Positions 10,871 to 21,982 of a stretch of 64,000 bases of DNA are shown piece after piece. The stretch comes from Filosporella fistucella (lineage: Eukaryota; Ascomycota; Leotiomycetes; Helotiales). The stretch covers positions 186,001-250,000 of the forward strand of contig JAQJZZ010000001.1 of NCBI GenBank assembly GCA_030077755.1, in the 5' to 3' direction. The notes under the pieces were generated by a model. The model searched no databases, was not told where the DNA came from, and saw only the letters and a program-made list of their open reading frames with translations. A program made the translations under genes and the position numbers. The stretch's first letter is position 1, and the number at the start of each line of letters is the position of its first letter.

Positions 10871-12322
10871 CTTGATGAATCTTAGAAAGTATTTCGACCC
10901 AAGAAGGAATTTGCTGATTGCAGCGAAAGACTGCTGCCTCCCGAACCACAGAATTCGAGAAAAATTCACTTAGCTTTACAGGAGTATGAAGTCAAGCTTG
11001 ACGCCAAACAAAAACCAGTAGAACAAACATCAAGGGGACCTCGTTCGTATCCATTCAAGGAATCGAGCTCGTCGTAGCTCAGCTTAGCTACCTTTCCAAA
11101 CCGCTTTCGATATGAAGGCTGGCATAGAGGTGATCTTCTACATCGATGGCAATTTGTGCACCGAGGTAGGATCAATATAGTATACATATTTTGTGGCTGC
11201 GCATGTATCTTGCGGTACAGATCTGAGCCCTCCAGAATTTATCCGGGAAGTCATCAATCGTAACAATCTCGCATTTAATATGCAAGAATACCGCCGCAGG
11301 AGAACCCTCGTAACTCGTAATACTGCTTACACGATATGGATATAGAAGGAGTAGAGTTTCGATGCTGAGCAAACTAGCTCGGAGGTCTCAGCCGTATTTC
11401 GTGTGGTGTGTTTATGCGGTGATAGTCTGAGGAGTTCGTCCAGGCTGATAATATGCAGCTCACGCGAGATCACCGTTTGCAGTGTTCAGTCCTCAAGAGG
11501 CAGTCCTTCGATAACGCAGAGCATGTCTGTGGCGGGTGGTGTATACCAAAGAAGACTTCGGGGCCAGAGTAGGTCCTTGCGACGATGGCATCGAAGACCA
11601 CGTTAAATGAAGCATTGTACGTCCCCATAAACAACCCTACCGTGATACATATTATAGCAGACCCTAAATGTCTCGGACCGAGTTCCCAATGAACGATAAT
11701 CCAGGAGATAGTAAATTGGAGATTTGATAGCCTCTCGTGATGCAGACGAGCATTAGGCAGAGGGAGTGCATCATTTTCGGAGGGAGACTTTCGGAGCGGA
11801 GAGGCAGGCAAGAATTGGATCATCGCGAGTAATTTCGAAGCATCATTGTAATTTAATGATCGTGTGATTTCCGTCTGCGAGGAGGCGAAGTCAGCATTGA
11901 AGACAAGACTCATCTTGTGGTCAGTTGAAAGTTGTATTCATGCTTAAACCAAAATCCAAAACACCTAAATAACGCGAGATCACGTGCCAAACACGATGTC
12001 CACTTTCTCCTTGTTCGAGATTCTACATCCAAGCAAATTCGTCAAAGCCCATTCTCTAGGGTCCCGTCACCTGCTCAGAGAGTTTATCAGTGATATTTTA
12101 AATCGTTGAAATGGCCTCCTTGCTCAGAGCATCGAGGTTGGAAATCAAGGTTTCATGGGCAGCATCACTTAAAACGAGTATATGAATCCTTCATCCAGGC
12201 TTCAAGTCACTTGTCTGTAGCATTGAGAATCAAAGCAACTATTCGTGAGGTCATTCTTGATATCCGTAGTTCTTGTGGTGGAGGATATCGTTGCTAAGAG
12301 ACATCTGACAGACTTGCTTCAA
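10871..12322. other. Gene-poor region with a possible transporter remnant
   Basis: No intact gene is supported. A minus-strand frame (11913-11470, 147 aa) contains a hydrophobic segment (LGSAIICITVGLFMGTYNAS) followed by FNVVFDAIVARTYSG. The arrangement recalls a C-terminal transmembrane pair of a major facilitator protein, but there are no flanking coding exons. It may be a fragment of a lost transporter gene or chance. The rest shows only short frames. Confidence 0.3.
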
Positions 12323-13592
12323 CTATCCCCACACCAGGACCGCCTTGATCACTTTCCCGCTCAAAACGTCATTCGCCGCAGTATTCATTTCTTTGGCCGG
12401 ATACTTTGCCACCAAATCCGTAAATGGAAAATCACCTTTCTGCCATGCTTCTATAAGCATCGGAATGAATTCTTGAGGGTAGCAATTTCCCATCGCGCAA
12501 CCAAGATAAAGCCGCCCAGTATTCACGGTATCAAAAATTGAGGTGGAGACTTGTGCTGTGAGCTGGAAACTGTCAGCGAATGAAGACGCTATCTGGTAAG
12601 GAAGTCCCATACTGCACCAACTCCAACTTGGACAACCTTTCCTTTCTTAGCTGTTGCTTTGAGCAGGTTTCCCACGATATCTGGTCTTCCAGTTGTATCG
12701 ATGGACCCATCAATGCCCATCCCTTTGGTCACCTCTAGCAGTGCAGCCTTCAGATCGGATACTTCTTTTGAATTGATAGTATGAGTCGCTCCATACTTTT
12801 CTGCCAGTTTGAGGCGCTCTGGGACAATATCAACGGCAATGATTTTCGTCGGCGGGGATGAAGCAAGTTTGACGGCCATCAGAGCTGCCAATCCAACGGC
12901 CCCTACACCAACCACACACACCACCGAGTCGGCTTTCGGCTGGACCACATTAAGCATTGCTTTTCGTGATCAGTCAGTTTCATCAATACTGGTTTTGAAG
13001 CATCTCACCTCCGGCTCCAGTCATAATCCCACATCCAAGAGGTGCCAGAAATTCTAGAGGCAGCGTCTTATCAACCTTCACCACACTTCTCGCCATAACA
13101 ACAGCATACTTCGAGAAACTGCTTTGGCCAAAGAAATGTGAAGTCACCTGTCCATCTCTCGTCGAGTATGTCTTCGATCCGTCAGACGGTCTCCCAATTC
13201 CAAAATTGTCCTTCTCGAAATCGTAGCAGAAAGAGCTTTCGTGATTCTTGCAGTATTTACACTCTCCACAGCAACTGTAGGTAAGGATAACGTGATCACC
13301 TGCTACGGTATTTTGGACTTTGGAGCCAACCTTGACCACGGTGCCAGCACCTGGAGGATTTAGGATTCGTATAAAAAGAAGATGGAGCTCAATACACACC
13401 CTCATGGCCAAAGACAGCTGGAAATAGACCATCTATACTTTTCTCTTTTGCGAAATTGAGATCTGTATGGCAGACACCGGTTGCTGTCATTTTCACCAAC
13501 ACTTCATCATCTCTCGGTTCATCCTCAACAGTCACTTCCTGGAAATCGAACGCAGCGCCAGGCTCTTTGACGACCAAAGCTTCCGTCAACAT
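12323..13592 (-). CDS. Zinc-dependent aryl/benzyl-type alcohol dehydrogenase
   Basis: The exons are 13592-13400, 13350-13009, 12959-12613 and 12562-12323 (373 aa); the introns are about 49 bp each. It is a cytosolic medium-chain NAD(P)-dependent dehydrogenase oxidising or reducing alcohols and aldehydes. Catalytic zinc ligands are visible as Cys41 (CHTD), His63 with Glu64 (GHEG) and Cys171 (LGCGIMTGAG). The structural zinc lobe is Cys92/95/98/106 (CGECKYC...C). The Rossmann motif GVGAVG is at 196-201 and Asp222 (AVDIVPERL) ends beta-2, favouring NAD over NADP. The LGCG.MTGAG segment and overall layout fit the benzyl/aryl-alcohol dehydrogenase branch (AreB/XylB type), implying aromatic alcohol metabolism. 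That substrate assignment is inferred. All four junctions keep frame. It has no metabolic cluster neighbours. Confidence 0.93.
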
Positions 13593-15862
13593 CGTGAAAT
13601 GTGAAGATTTTTGGATATTTCAATATTAGGCAGTCGAAATTGGGAGAATCCTGTTCTGTGCCAGTTATTACAGGAATCCCAACAAATATACATCAGCTGT
13701 TGTTCATGTCGATGTTCAATGTAAAAGCACAAGAGCTTCCCTCAATCTATGCGAGTGAGCATGAATATCGGTAACGTATATCGGCAAACGGATATAAACA
13801 TTGGAGCTTGAAAGAAGAAACATAGTGGCGAGAAGTCCCTGATCCTTCATCCGCACCCCGCATCTGATGTTCCGCGGGGGATATCCGAGCGGGGTACAAC
13901 ATCAAGCTGGTGACCCGATCCTTCCCCGAAAACAACCTCTTTCGTTTCAAACTTTCGATATCTTCATCTTTTCCTCTTTCCGCCTTTGGGGGAGATTGCT
14001 CATTCTCGAGTTACATTGAACTCCATACCAGTCAAGACTTTAGCAGACCTCAGAACCCGGGACCTTCCGCACTCCTAGTGATCTAATCAATGGTCACCTT
14101 GACCATACCTATGAAGCTTTTCCCTCTCTGTATGCGCCAATATTCCCTTCTCGCTTTATGCACTTAGTATCTGCTTCGTTCACCAATTTTCATCTGACAG
14201 CCTCGATTGAGGCCCAAAGTATGCACGTGACTTGAATCATTCTTTCCTCCGTCATCACTTCATAATTTTGAAGCGGCAATTGTATGGAGAAGTTTAAAGT
14301 ATCATATGACACATTTAAAATTAATTGATGGGACACTTGCACTATCGTTTCAAAACTCCAGATCTAGATTGTTCCTGATGCCACGGCGTTCTCTGTTGGC
14401 TGGTAGACATCTGCCCTTAGTGCACGGTTTAGGTCGATGACATATATGCCGCGTTTTGCAATTTTACAACTAAAGTTGAGCTTTAAATTTCAGTGGAACG
14501 ATCTACACCAATATTCATGTTGAGATCTTGATTCTTTCACGGAACTCCTCTTACTGGAAGCTAGTAAAATGCATGAGGCACGGATTTAAAGTAATTGCTA
14601 GAAGTCTCGGGAGGTTCACACGACGTGCGCTCTTGAAGTTGACTTATACGTAACTCTACGTCACTTACATGAATGATAAAAACTATATATCTGTCCTTTC
14701 AACAATCTGTGTGGTGCATATTTGAATATTGAATATATCAATATGCTAAAGGGTTCTTCAGATGCCTCACTGTTCAGAACAACATTCATTTAGAAATCAT
14801 ATGAATCCGCCGATACAAAATAAATTTTGACATTCGCCATTTGCTGCTTTTCTTTCTACTCTCGTCATGGGTCCGATGTAGTGTCAATTGCGACATTGGC
14901 GTTACGAAGCATGGTGAAAATGCTGTTTAGGAGTTTAAAGTGCATGATCCCATTAAATATCGAAAGCCATCATTGATTTTTGTTGTGGCCACTAGCCCAA
15001 ATGTCGCTTTCTATGTACCGGGCCCCAAACTTATCATCAACTGGAATTTTCCATTATCTCTTCTCCCAACAATGTCTCCGTGACGAAAAACTCCCAAAAA
15101 TTCGGTAACCTATTCAGACAGTTGATGGTATTCCTGTATTCGTCGGAAGAAAGATTCAACCTATTTTTACCAGTATTACGCTGGCAGTTGGTAGGCTAGC
15201 CTTGTGGCCCACTGGACAACAAATAGAGAAAGCCCACAAGTCTACCATACCTCTTCCCTCGAATTATCATTACAAGTGTGGAATTTTTGGAAAGAGAGTG
15301 CTGTTGTGGTCTCGGCACTCTTAGTACCCATGGATTCACGTTTGCTTGGGCAGTGTCCCATCTGAATGTTGAAGGGTGGATCTCAATGTGGGGGAATCTT
15401 AAGGTCTGCTTCTTTCCGCACCCGCTTCAAGATGCTTGATCTTGACGGGCTTAGGGTAACTGCTGTCAGGTTTCAACTTACTGGTTCCTGGTATATATTT
15501 TGGCTAACATCATACAACAATTCAAGGCCCACCTCTCAACATCTTACAGCACTTAAAATAACGCCGCCATGAAAATTTGCTGCACTTGTGTGTTCAAAAC
15601 AGAGATAGGTGTATCTCCGCTGGAGTTGGGTCCCAAAATCTCGACTCTTACAGCATATTTTAACCACATAATACAAAAATAGAACTCTGGTTCTCTCATC
15701 CTTGGCGAACAATTAGTACGCTCTGGGTCTTTGATTTTCGCACATAAAATCCCAGGACCTCCCCATCTGATTCTCAATCTTCTTTTCCAATATTTTTCAA
15801 CTCCTATACTTCGACCCCATATATTTTTATAAAATCCCACCTTATCACCAAGCCATATCAAG
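13593..15862. other. Long gene-free region
   Basis: About 2.3 kb with no supported gene, repeat or RNA gene. The first 400 bp is the promoter of the alcohol dehydrogenase and includes a purine/pyrimidine-skewed leader. Base composition turns A+T-rich around 14280-15000. The final 300 bp leads into the thaumatin-like gene. Confidence 0.5.
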
Positions 15863-17221
15863 ATGAAGGCTTCACTTGTTCTTCTCGCCCCCCTCATTGG
15901 CTTGAGTTTGGGTCGTGTTTCGAACTCATCCTTTGTGGCAGCCAATATTCCAAAGGTGAAAAATCTCGAACCAATTTCAAAGTCACCCGAGAATATCTTC
16001 GAAAAATCTCCTGCTTATATCCGTAAACCCCAACCCCAACCCGGTCCCCAACCGGCTCCTGGCATCAAGGAGCATCCAAAGGATGAAATCAAGCAATACC
16101 TCGTTGCGTAAGTGTTTCCCTTATGTCACTCCTTCTTGCATCTCTTCCCCACGATTGCTTGATTGTCCACGGACTAAAACGTGCAACAGTGCAGGCAAGC
16201 AAGATATAAAGATCATGGTGCCACTCAACAAGCTCGATGATTCCGTCCAACACTCTGGCGTGAACTCCATCTACGATGAAGTTCGCAACACAGACTTCAA
16301 CCCAAACTTCGCTTATAACCCTGAGACCATCACAAACCCTGACGGCTTGGTCCTCAAATTCTGGAATGGCACTCATGCTCGACAAGCTGAGGCGTGGGCC
16401 AGAGAAGAAAAGATTCATTTCCCACTGGTAATCGTCAACCCAGCCGAACAGCACGGAGTTTGTGTCCTTGCCAGCTCTAAGAATCTGGGAGCAGTCCCAG
16501 AAGGTCAACTCCAAGTCACTCAATTTACACTCAACAGCACCAGCTCTCCCAGACTTTACATTCCCGCCAACCAGACTGTAGTCATTGGTAATTATGTTCC
16601 TCGTGGCGACAAGGTTGAGTACAATGGACGCCTCCAAGCTCAATTTGGCTGTGACAGCAATTGCACCAAGTGTGCCGGCGACAGATATGGACCAGTCTTG
16701 AACTTGTTTGAATGGGCTTACGTCAACGACTCTTCTCGAAATGAGAATAGCTCTGCCTGGACAGATATCAGTCTTGGTGAGTAATACTTCAATGATATGG
16801 ACTTCAAAACTGATTATTCTAGTCGACGGTTACAATACCAACATGAACGTCACTACCCTCAAAGACGACGGCCAGATCTGCAATCAGCGAGTCTGTGAAA
16901 TCAGCCAGCGTCACCTTAAAAGCAAGTGTCCTAACAGAAATCTGTGGGGAGAATGGGGCCGCAGTGGATGTAAATCCGAATGCAAGCGTACTGGCAATGA
17001 ATGGGACTGCTGCACAGGCGCCCACCAAAGCTACGAATCTTGCAGACCCTCCAGCATGTTCTTCCGGGAGTAAGTAGCTGTCCACATTGTGTGAATATGA
17101 AGACTAATGTGGTAACAGTATCTGCAAATATGCATATGCTTGGGCTTTTGACGACAGAGGTATGGTTGACAACTGTCAGGAGGCTTGGGGCATGCGGGTG
17201 GTTGTCAGTCCTGTCTCTTAA
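15863..17221 (+). CDS. Thaumatin-like secreted protein
   Basis: The exons are 15863-16107, 16190-16776, 16823-17069 and 17119-17221 (393 aa); the introns are 82, 46 and 49 bp. A signal peptide (about residues 1-17) is followed by an unusual 50-residue linker ending in a Pro/Gln run (PQPQPGPQPAPG). The rest is a divergent thaumatin fold. Visible family marks are GRLQAQFGCDSNCTKC, the DISLVDGYN segment (matching DVSLVDGFN of plant PR-5), DCCTGAHQSYESCRPS and ICKYAYAWAFDD near the end. About fourteen cysteines are present against sixteen in classical members. Thaumatin-like proteins bind or hydrolyse beta-glucans or act in stress and host contact; the exact activity here is unknown. It is longer than typical PR-5 proteins because of the N-terminal extension and an inserted region around residues 100-200. 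Confidence 0.88.
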
Positions 17222-18816
17222 GCGACACTATTGAACCTCCTGATATCGATTTGGTAGCGTTAAGTATGCTAGAGATTTTTGAATGTTATTTGGTGCTTGA
17301 ATGGTTGGATTAGACGCAGGAGTAAAGGCGGCGTCACGGCGTTACTAGGCACAATTATGTGAATAGGCAGGATTTTGGTCTTCCATAGCATTTAATCGAA
17401 AATCTAATCCTGTAATCAAGATTCTTGCAAGAAATACTCACAGCCGTATCTAACCACTCAATTAATCTTAAAGTCCATCACCTTCTGGTGTCTTGAACCA
17501 TCAATTCCTTTGATAGGACGGTGAAAGCCCGCGAACTGGATACTGTGCTCACTCAGACTGGACAGGGATAGAGCGGTCAGGTCCAAAAGAGCCGAGTTAT
17601 ACAACGAATCAGCCACTGTTGAACCAATTGAAATAATGGCTTATTCATAGAGCCCTTTGCAGCATACAAGCGTTCCAATTCCTGCCGATTGAGAACATGC
17701 AGAGGATGGCAGACCTGAGCCTTCGTAGGTCATGAATCATCAGCTAATTGCTATTTTACGATAGAAGGTATGGAAACTCACAGCCAAGACCCATCTGGAA
17801 TGATGAAATGTCTGATGGAGGACTGATTACCAAGGCCACCAAGGTGAGCGACCGCTTCATTGCCACCGATAATAGAGCGACAGCATTCGAGAAAACTAGG
17901 TGGATAGCAGCTAGGTATTGCCATAGCGGATTGGACCAGGCCCACGAGAATACAGATCAAATGTTGCAGCCGAAAATGCATGCTAAAGTTTGGAAACTGG
18001 CGAGCATTGAGAAGGAGAAAATGGGAAATGAAGAAAGGAAATACGAAGGCCTTCAACAATATGGATAACTGGGAGTTCAAGAGTCTGGAATTACCCACAG
18101 TCCACCATTCCGAATACTCCCGTTTGGAAGCTTGTAACAATGAGGACTTATTCTTTGGTCATTGTCTAGTCCTACTTCAGGCAACACCAAGATCCGTATT
18201 ATGGTGTCACAAATTAGGAGCCTCCCCTTGAAGTTACTCGAAATAGCTTTCGGCACAGTTTTCTGACGTTGTATGCAGCCATAAATTGGAACTCGACAGG
18301 TCAATCCAACCTGCACTTAAAAATGATCATCAAAATAACCCGTACAACTGAAGTAGAAGCATAACGTATGTACACCGAGATAAGAGACCACCGGGTGCAA
18401 TAAAACATGTGTGACATTGTTACATAGCCTGAAATCACACTTGGAATCAAAGGGAAAACCATAACACAATTTCTCTCGTGGTAGTCAAAATAAAACTTCT
18501 TCTTGGCAATATCAAACTTTCTCGTTGCACGAAAGTTTTCGAAGGGTCCCTTGATCCACACTTTGGTGGTAGTATACTGAGATGGATTGCTAACACTGAA
18601 GGTGAAATCATGCAGCTTCGAGAAAGCCCATCCCAAATGGCTGCAAGGGTCGTAGCTTAAAAGAAAGGCTGGAGGCGGAAGCCGAAATCCCCTGAAAATC
18701 TGGTGCAAAGCGAACTGGGCAGCCAGCATGTTTGCTCGGTTTGCACCATACGGCACTCCCGGTAACAACAGCTTCAACAAGCAGCAACATCCTTTCGACC
18801 CTCATCATAGACAAAT
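17222..18816. other. Intergenic region with a doubtful small secreted gene
   Basis: No gene is firmly supported. A minus-strand frame from ATG 17981 has a credible signal peptide (MHFRLQHLICILVGLVQSAMA) followed by CYPPSFLECC, a C-x7-CC spacing as in hydrophobins. It then meets a canonical GTGAGT donor at about 17779. The downstream sequence has a second CC pair (LVCC), but in a frame the obvious acceptors do not reach. It is either a broken gene or chance. The last 300 bp is the promoter of the TMEM256-like gene. Confidence 0.3.
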
Positions 18817-19258
18817 ATGCCTGTTCCATTCTGGACAATCGGTTGCGTATACGGTGCTACATCTGTAGCTTTGGGTGCATTCGGAGCCCATGGCCTCAAA
18901 AAGCGCATCGCTGATCCAGCCAAAATCGCGAATTGGAACACGGCTGCTCATTATCAGGTACTTCCCCAACTTTCCACAATAATGCAAACGTTGCACGAGA
19001 TGTATGCTAATGCTTGCGCGCTCGCAGATGATTCATTCTGGTGTTCTCCTCCTCACAAGTGCGGTCGCGCCAAAGAATACTCTGGCAGCAGGTCTTCTTG
19101 TTGCTGGTATGACTATGTTCTCTGGCTCCATCTACCTTCTCGTACTCGACCCGCAAAGATTCAAGGCTATTGGACCCATTACGCCGCTCGGAGGCTTGTG
19201 CTTGATAGGTGGATGGGCTGCTTTGGCATTTGGAAAGAGGATCCCGTTTCCAAGATAA
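18817..19258 (+). CDS. TMEM256/DUF423-family membrane protein
   Basis: The exons are 18817-18957 and 19028-19258 (123 aa), with a 70-bp intron in phase 0. The protein has the DUF423 signature: an N-terminal span with GATSVALGAFGAHGLKKRI, then HYQMIHSGVLLL joined exactly by the splice, then three more hydrophobic segments (AAGLLVAGMTMFSGSIYLLVL; IGPITPLGGLCLIGGWAALA). Length and four-helix layout are standard for this small family, found from bacteria (YgdD) to mammals (TMEM256, mitochondrial). Its biochemical role is not established. The start codon begins the conserved first helix. Confidence 0.92.
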
Positions 19259-19841
19259 ATGTGAGGGAGGAATATACTTTTCAGAGTGAGATATTGGCGT
19301 CTAGGGTAAAATTACAACTCTCCACTCATGAAGAAGATACTGGGAGGAAACAAATGTACAGGGCATGCGAATCTGATTAGCACAATGGACGTTTGCAGAA
19401 TTGATACCATCTCGACGAATGCCAAGAGATATTTCCTTTCGGCGTTCGCGACACTTGCAATTCCGAAGCCAACAAAATCCGGGGCGCTTGATAAATGCTT
19501 GCCTCATAAGCGACGGAGACTTCCAACGGAGACATTCTGCGGACACATTTCGCATGCATTCTTATCGGTTTGATTTATCAGCTCTTGATGCAAAGGAAAT
19601 GCACAGAGTCATGGCGCGACGAGAGCTCATTCCTGGTCTGGGTCTAGCGCCTTAGGATGAAGTTGCCGTCATAGAACTGAGATGTTTCATGCAGCATACC
19701 TTGCAATATATCAGGCAATTGGGCAAGTATATAAGAGAGCGCTTGACTCTGTACAAGTCAATCTCCGTCAAGCTTCCAGCCTTCAGCCTTCAGCCTTCTG
19801 CATAATAAAGCTTGTCCCACATCATTTCAGATTAATTTATC
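19259..19841. other. Intergenic region
   Basis: No gene is supported. Overlapping short frames on both strands at 19300-19655 have no conserved features. The distal part holds the promoter of the NmrA-like gene. Confidence 0.45.
19728..19735 (+). promoter_or_regulatory. Probable TATA box of the NmrA-like gene
   Basis: TATATAAG lies 107 bp upstream of the ATG at 19842 and is followed by a CT-rich stretch (CAAGCTTCCAGCC repeats), a common fungal core-promoter arrangement. Assigned by motif and spacing only. Confidence 0.45.
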
Positions 19842-20804
19842 ATGACTGCCTTTCGGAACGTCGCTCTTTTGGGCGTAAGTAGCTTTAGTACCAAACCCAG
19901 CCATTTCTAACAGTATCAGGCCACTGGTAATTTAGGATCGAAGATCTTGACTGCCCTCACCTCAGCAGGTTTCAATGTCACTGCGATACAAAGGAAAGAA
20001 TCCACGAACATTGCCAAAGGTTCTGTCAAATCTTTGAAAGTTGACTTGAGCAATCTCGCGGAACTCACTTCAGCGTTCAAAGGACAAGATGTAGTCATAT
20101 CATCTGTCCCGAATCCCAAGCTCTCCTCTGAGAAAATTTGGATAGATGCCGCCGTTGCAGCAGGCGTCCGTCGCATTGTACCCTCAGAATATAGCACCAA
20201 CATGGACAACAAGGTCTCTCAAAAACTCCCCATTATTAAGGACAAACTCGAGATTCGGAAATATCTCGAGGAGCTATCTGGAGCTGGAAAGATTGAGTGG
20301 ACTAGTGTGAACAACGGCCCTTTCATGGTGAGGTTTGTCTGGCATAGCGGCTGGATGGGACCGAACCCAAAGAATAAGACAGCAAATCTGCATGATGGTG
20401 GAAATAAGATAGTCTGCACGTCCTCTCTGGATCGAATCGGCGAGGCTGTCGCGAAATCTCTTCTGCCCCAGAACGTGGAGTACACCAGAAATAGATCACT
20501 CTATGTCTACTCTGCAGCCATGAGTGAGCGGAAGATGACTGAGATTACAGAGAAGCTCATGGGAGCTAAATTCGATGAGACGGATAGCAGTATCGATGCT
20601 GTTACCAAAGAGGCATTTGCAGCGGTAGAGAAGGGAGATATGTCCAAGATGATGATGTTTTATCTTCCATTTTGCTTCGGAGATGGGTATGGAGGTGATT
20701 TCAGGGATATTGCTTCCAATGAGAGATTAGGATTGAAGGAAATGAGTGAGAAGGAGATAGAGAGTGTTGTTAAGGGATGGTTAAAGCAGAGTGGTGCTCT
20801 ATGA
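19842..20804 (+). CDS. NmrA-like / isoflavone-reductase-like NAD(P)-binding oxidoreductase
   Basis: The exons are 19842-19874 (eleven codons) and 19920-20804 (305 aa); the 45-bp intron is phase 0. The short first exon supplies MTAFRNVALLG, and splicing creates the glycine-rich dinucleotide motif LLGATGNLGSKIL at residues 9-21. Basic residues after beta-2 (AIQRKES) favour NADPH. VPSEYSTNMD and KDKLEIRKYLEE carry the Ser/Tyr/Lys-like positions of the phenylcoumaran benzylic ether reductase/isoflavone reductase group. It is an atypical short-chain dehydrogenase, cytosolic. Relatives either reduce aromatic metabolites or act as redox sensors like NmrA; which applies here cannot be told. There is no cluster context. 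Confidence 0.92.
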
Positions 20805-21055
20805 AAATCATACAAGTTACCAAGAAGTAATGTGATAATTGAAGAAAGCGCTTTATTTTGTCTTTGATATCGAATCCCGAGGGTCTCCCACACATGATTA
20901 CCAAGCACTGACGGCATCCAAATCTAAAGGCAAGTCTCCCCCCAACGAAATCATGCATGCTGAGGCTAATGAAGATATGCAAGACGTGCAGCACATATCA
21001 TACCATTCCACCATCTCAACTCACAACAGCGAATCAGCATGGCCAAAGTCCCGCC

Positions 21056-21982
21056 TTACATCAACGCAAGCAATCCAACTGCAGCGCCCATGACTCCACC
21101 AACACCTACTGCCAGACTTGGCGCAGCAGCCTTCGATGTCTCAGTCGATTGAGTGATTGTTGCAGTTGCGCTTAAAGTTCCATTCTTGGACGCAGTTGCA
21201 AACACGGATGTTGTGGATGTAATAGTTGAAGTGGATTCATCTGCATTTACAGTACTGGTCTCAGCAGCAGTGGAGCTACCAGTCCCAACTGTAAGTGGGC
21301 TTCTTGTATCGAAAGTGATAACGCCAGGAAGGGTTGGAAGAGGACCGTTGCCCTGGGTTATGGTACGTGTGGCTTGTCCAAACTCGCTAAGAAAAGATTG
21401 CAAGATAGAGGTAGGGATGAAGACACTGGGATCACCAGGATTTTGATTTGGGACAACTGTGGTTTGGTAACTGACTGCAGTTGTGGTATAAGTTGCGATC
21501 TCTTCTCCGCTTTGAGTCTCAACATAAGTCGAGACGACCTGGTTGACGATGACAGAAGTTGTGGAAACAAAAATTGCGCCGGCGGCAGTATTGGACTCTT
21601 TTTCATGAGATCCGTCGTGATCAACCGCAAGACAGTGATGGCAAATTTCTCCATTGAAAGTTGGAGGAGGGTCGATACGGTCGCAAGAACAGTGATGCCA
21701 TTGATAAGAGCAGTCACCGTTCATCTCGGAGAGAGGAGCCTCGTTGTTCATATGTCCGCGGCCATCGCAGAATGTACCATAGTGAAGGCGGCACCATTCT
21801 GCAGGTTGTCCTGTGTGTAGTCAGCTCGGGTTCCAACGATATGGTGTAGTCAAGTGCATACCAAGGCTGCAGGAAAGCTCGAAATGAGCTCGTTTTGTCA
21901 AGTCGCCATCGCTAGGAAGAGCGATGATGAGAGTGGACAGAGTGAGGAAGAGCGCAACGAAGAAGACTTTGAGGTTTGCCAT
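21056..21982 (-). CDS. Cys-rich GPI-anchored secreted protein
   Basis: The exons are 21982-21862 and 21810-21056 (291 aa), with a 51-bp intron (donor GTATGC, acceptor CAG). There is a signal peptide (residues 1-22, VFFVALFLTLSTLIIALP). The N-terminal mature third has ten cysteines (CSLG, WC, FC, C....HHCSC, ICHHC), suggesting a compact disulfide-bonded domain of about 80 residues. It is followed by a Ser/Thr-rich stalk and a terminal hydrophobic GPI signal (VGVGGVMGAAVGLLALM). It is probably displayed at the plasma membrane or wall. I do not recognise the Cys domain as a known family; it is not CFEM by spacing. Its function is unknown. Confidence 0.8.

Noticed and set aside
18301..18780. 159-codon minus-strand hydrophobic frame
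   Set aside because: Lies in the promoter of the TMEM256-like gene, with no family features.
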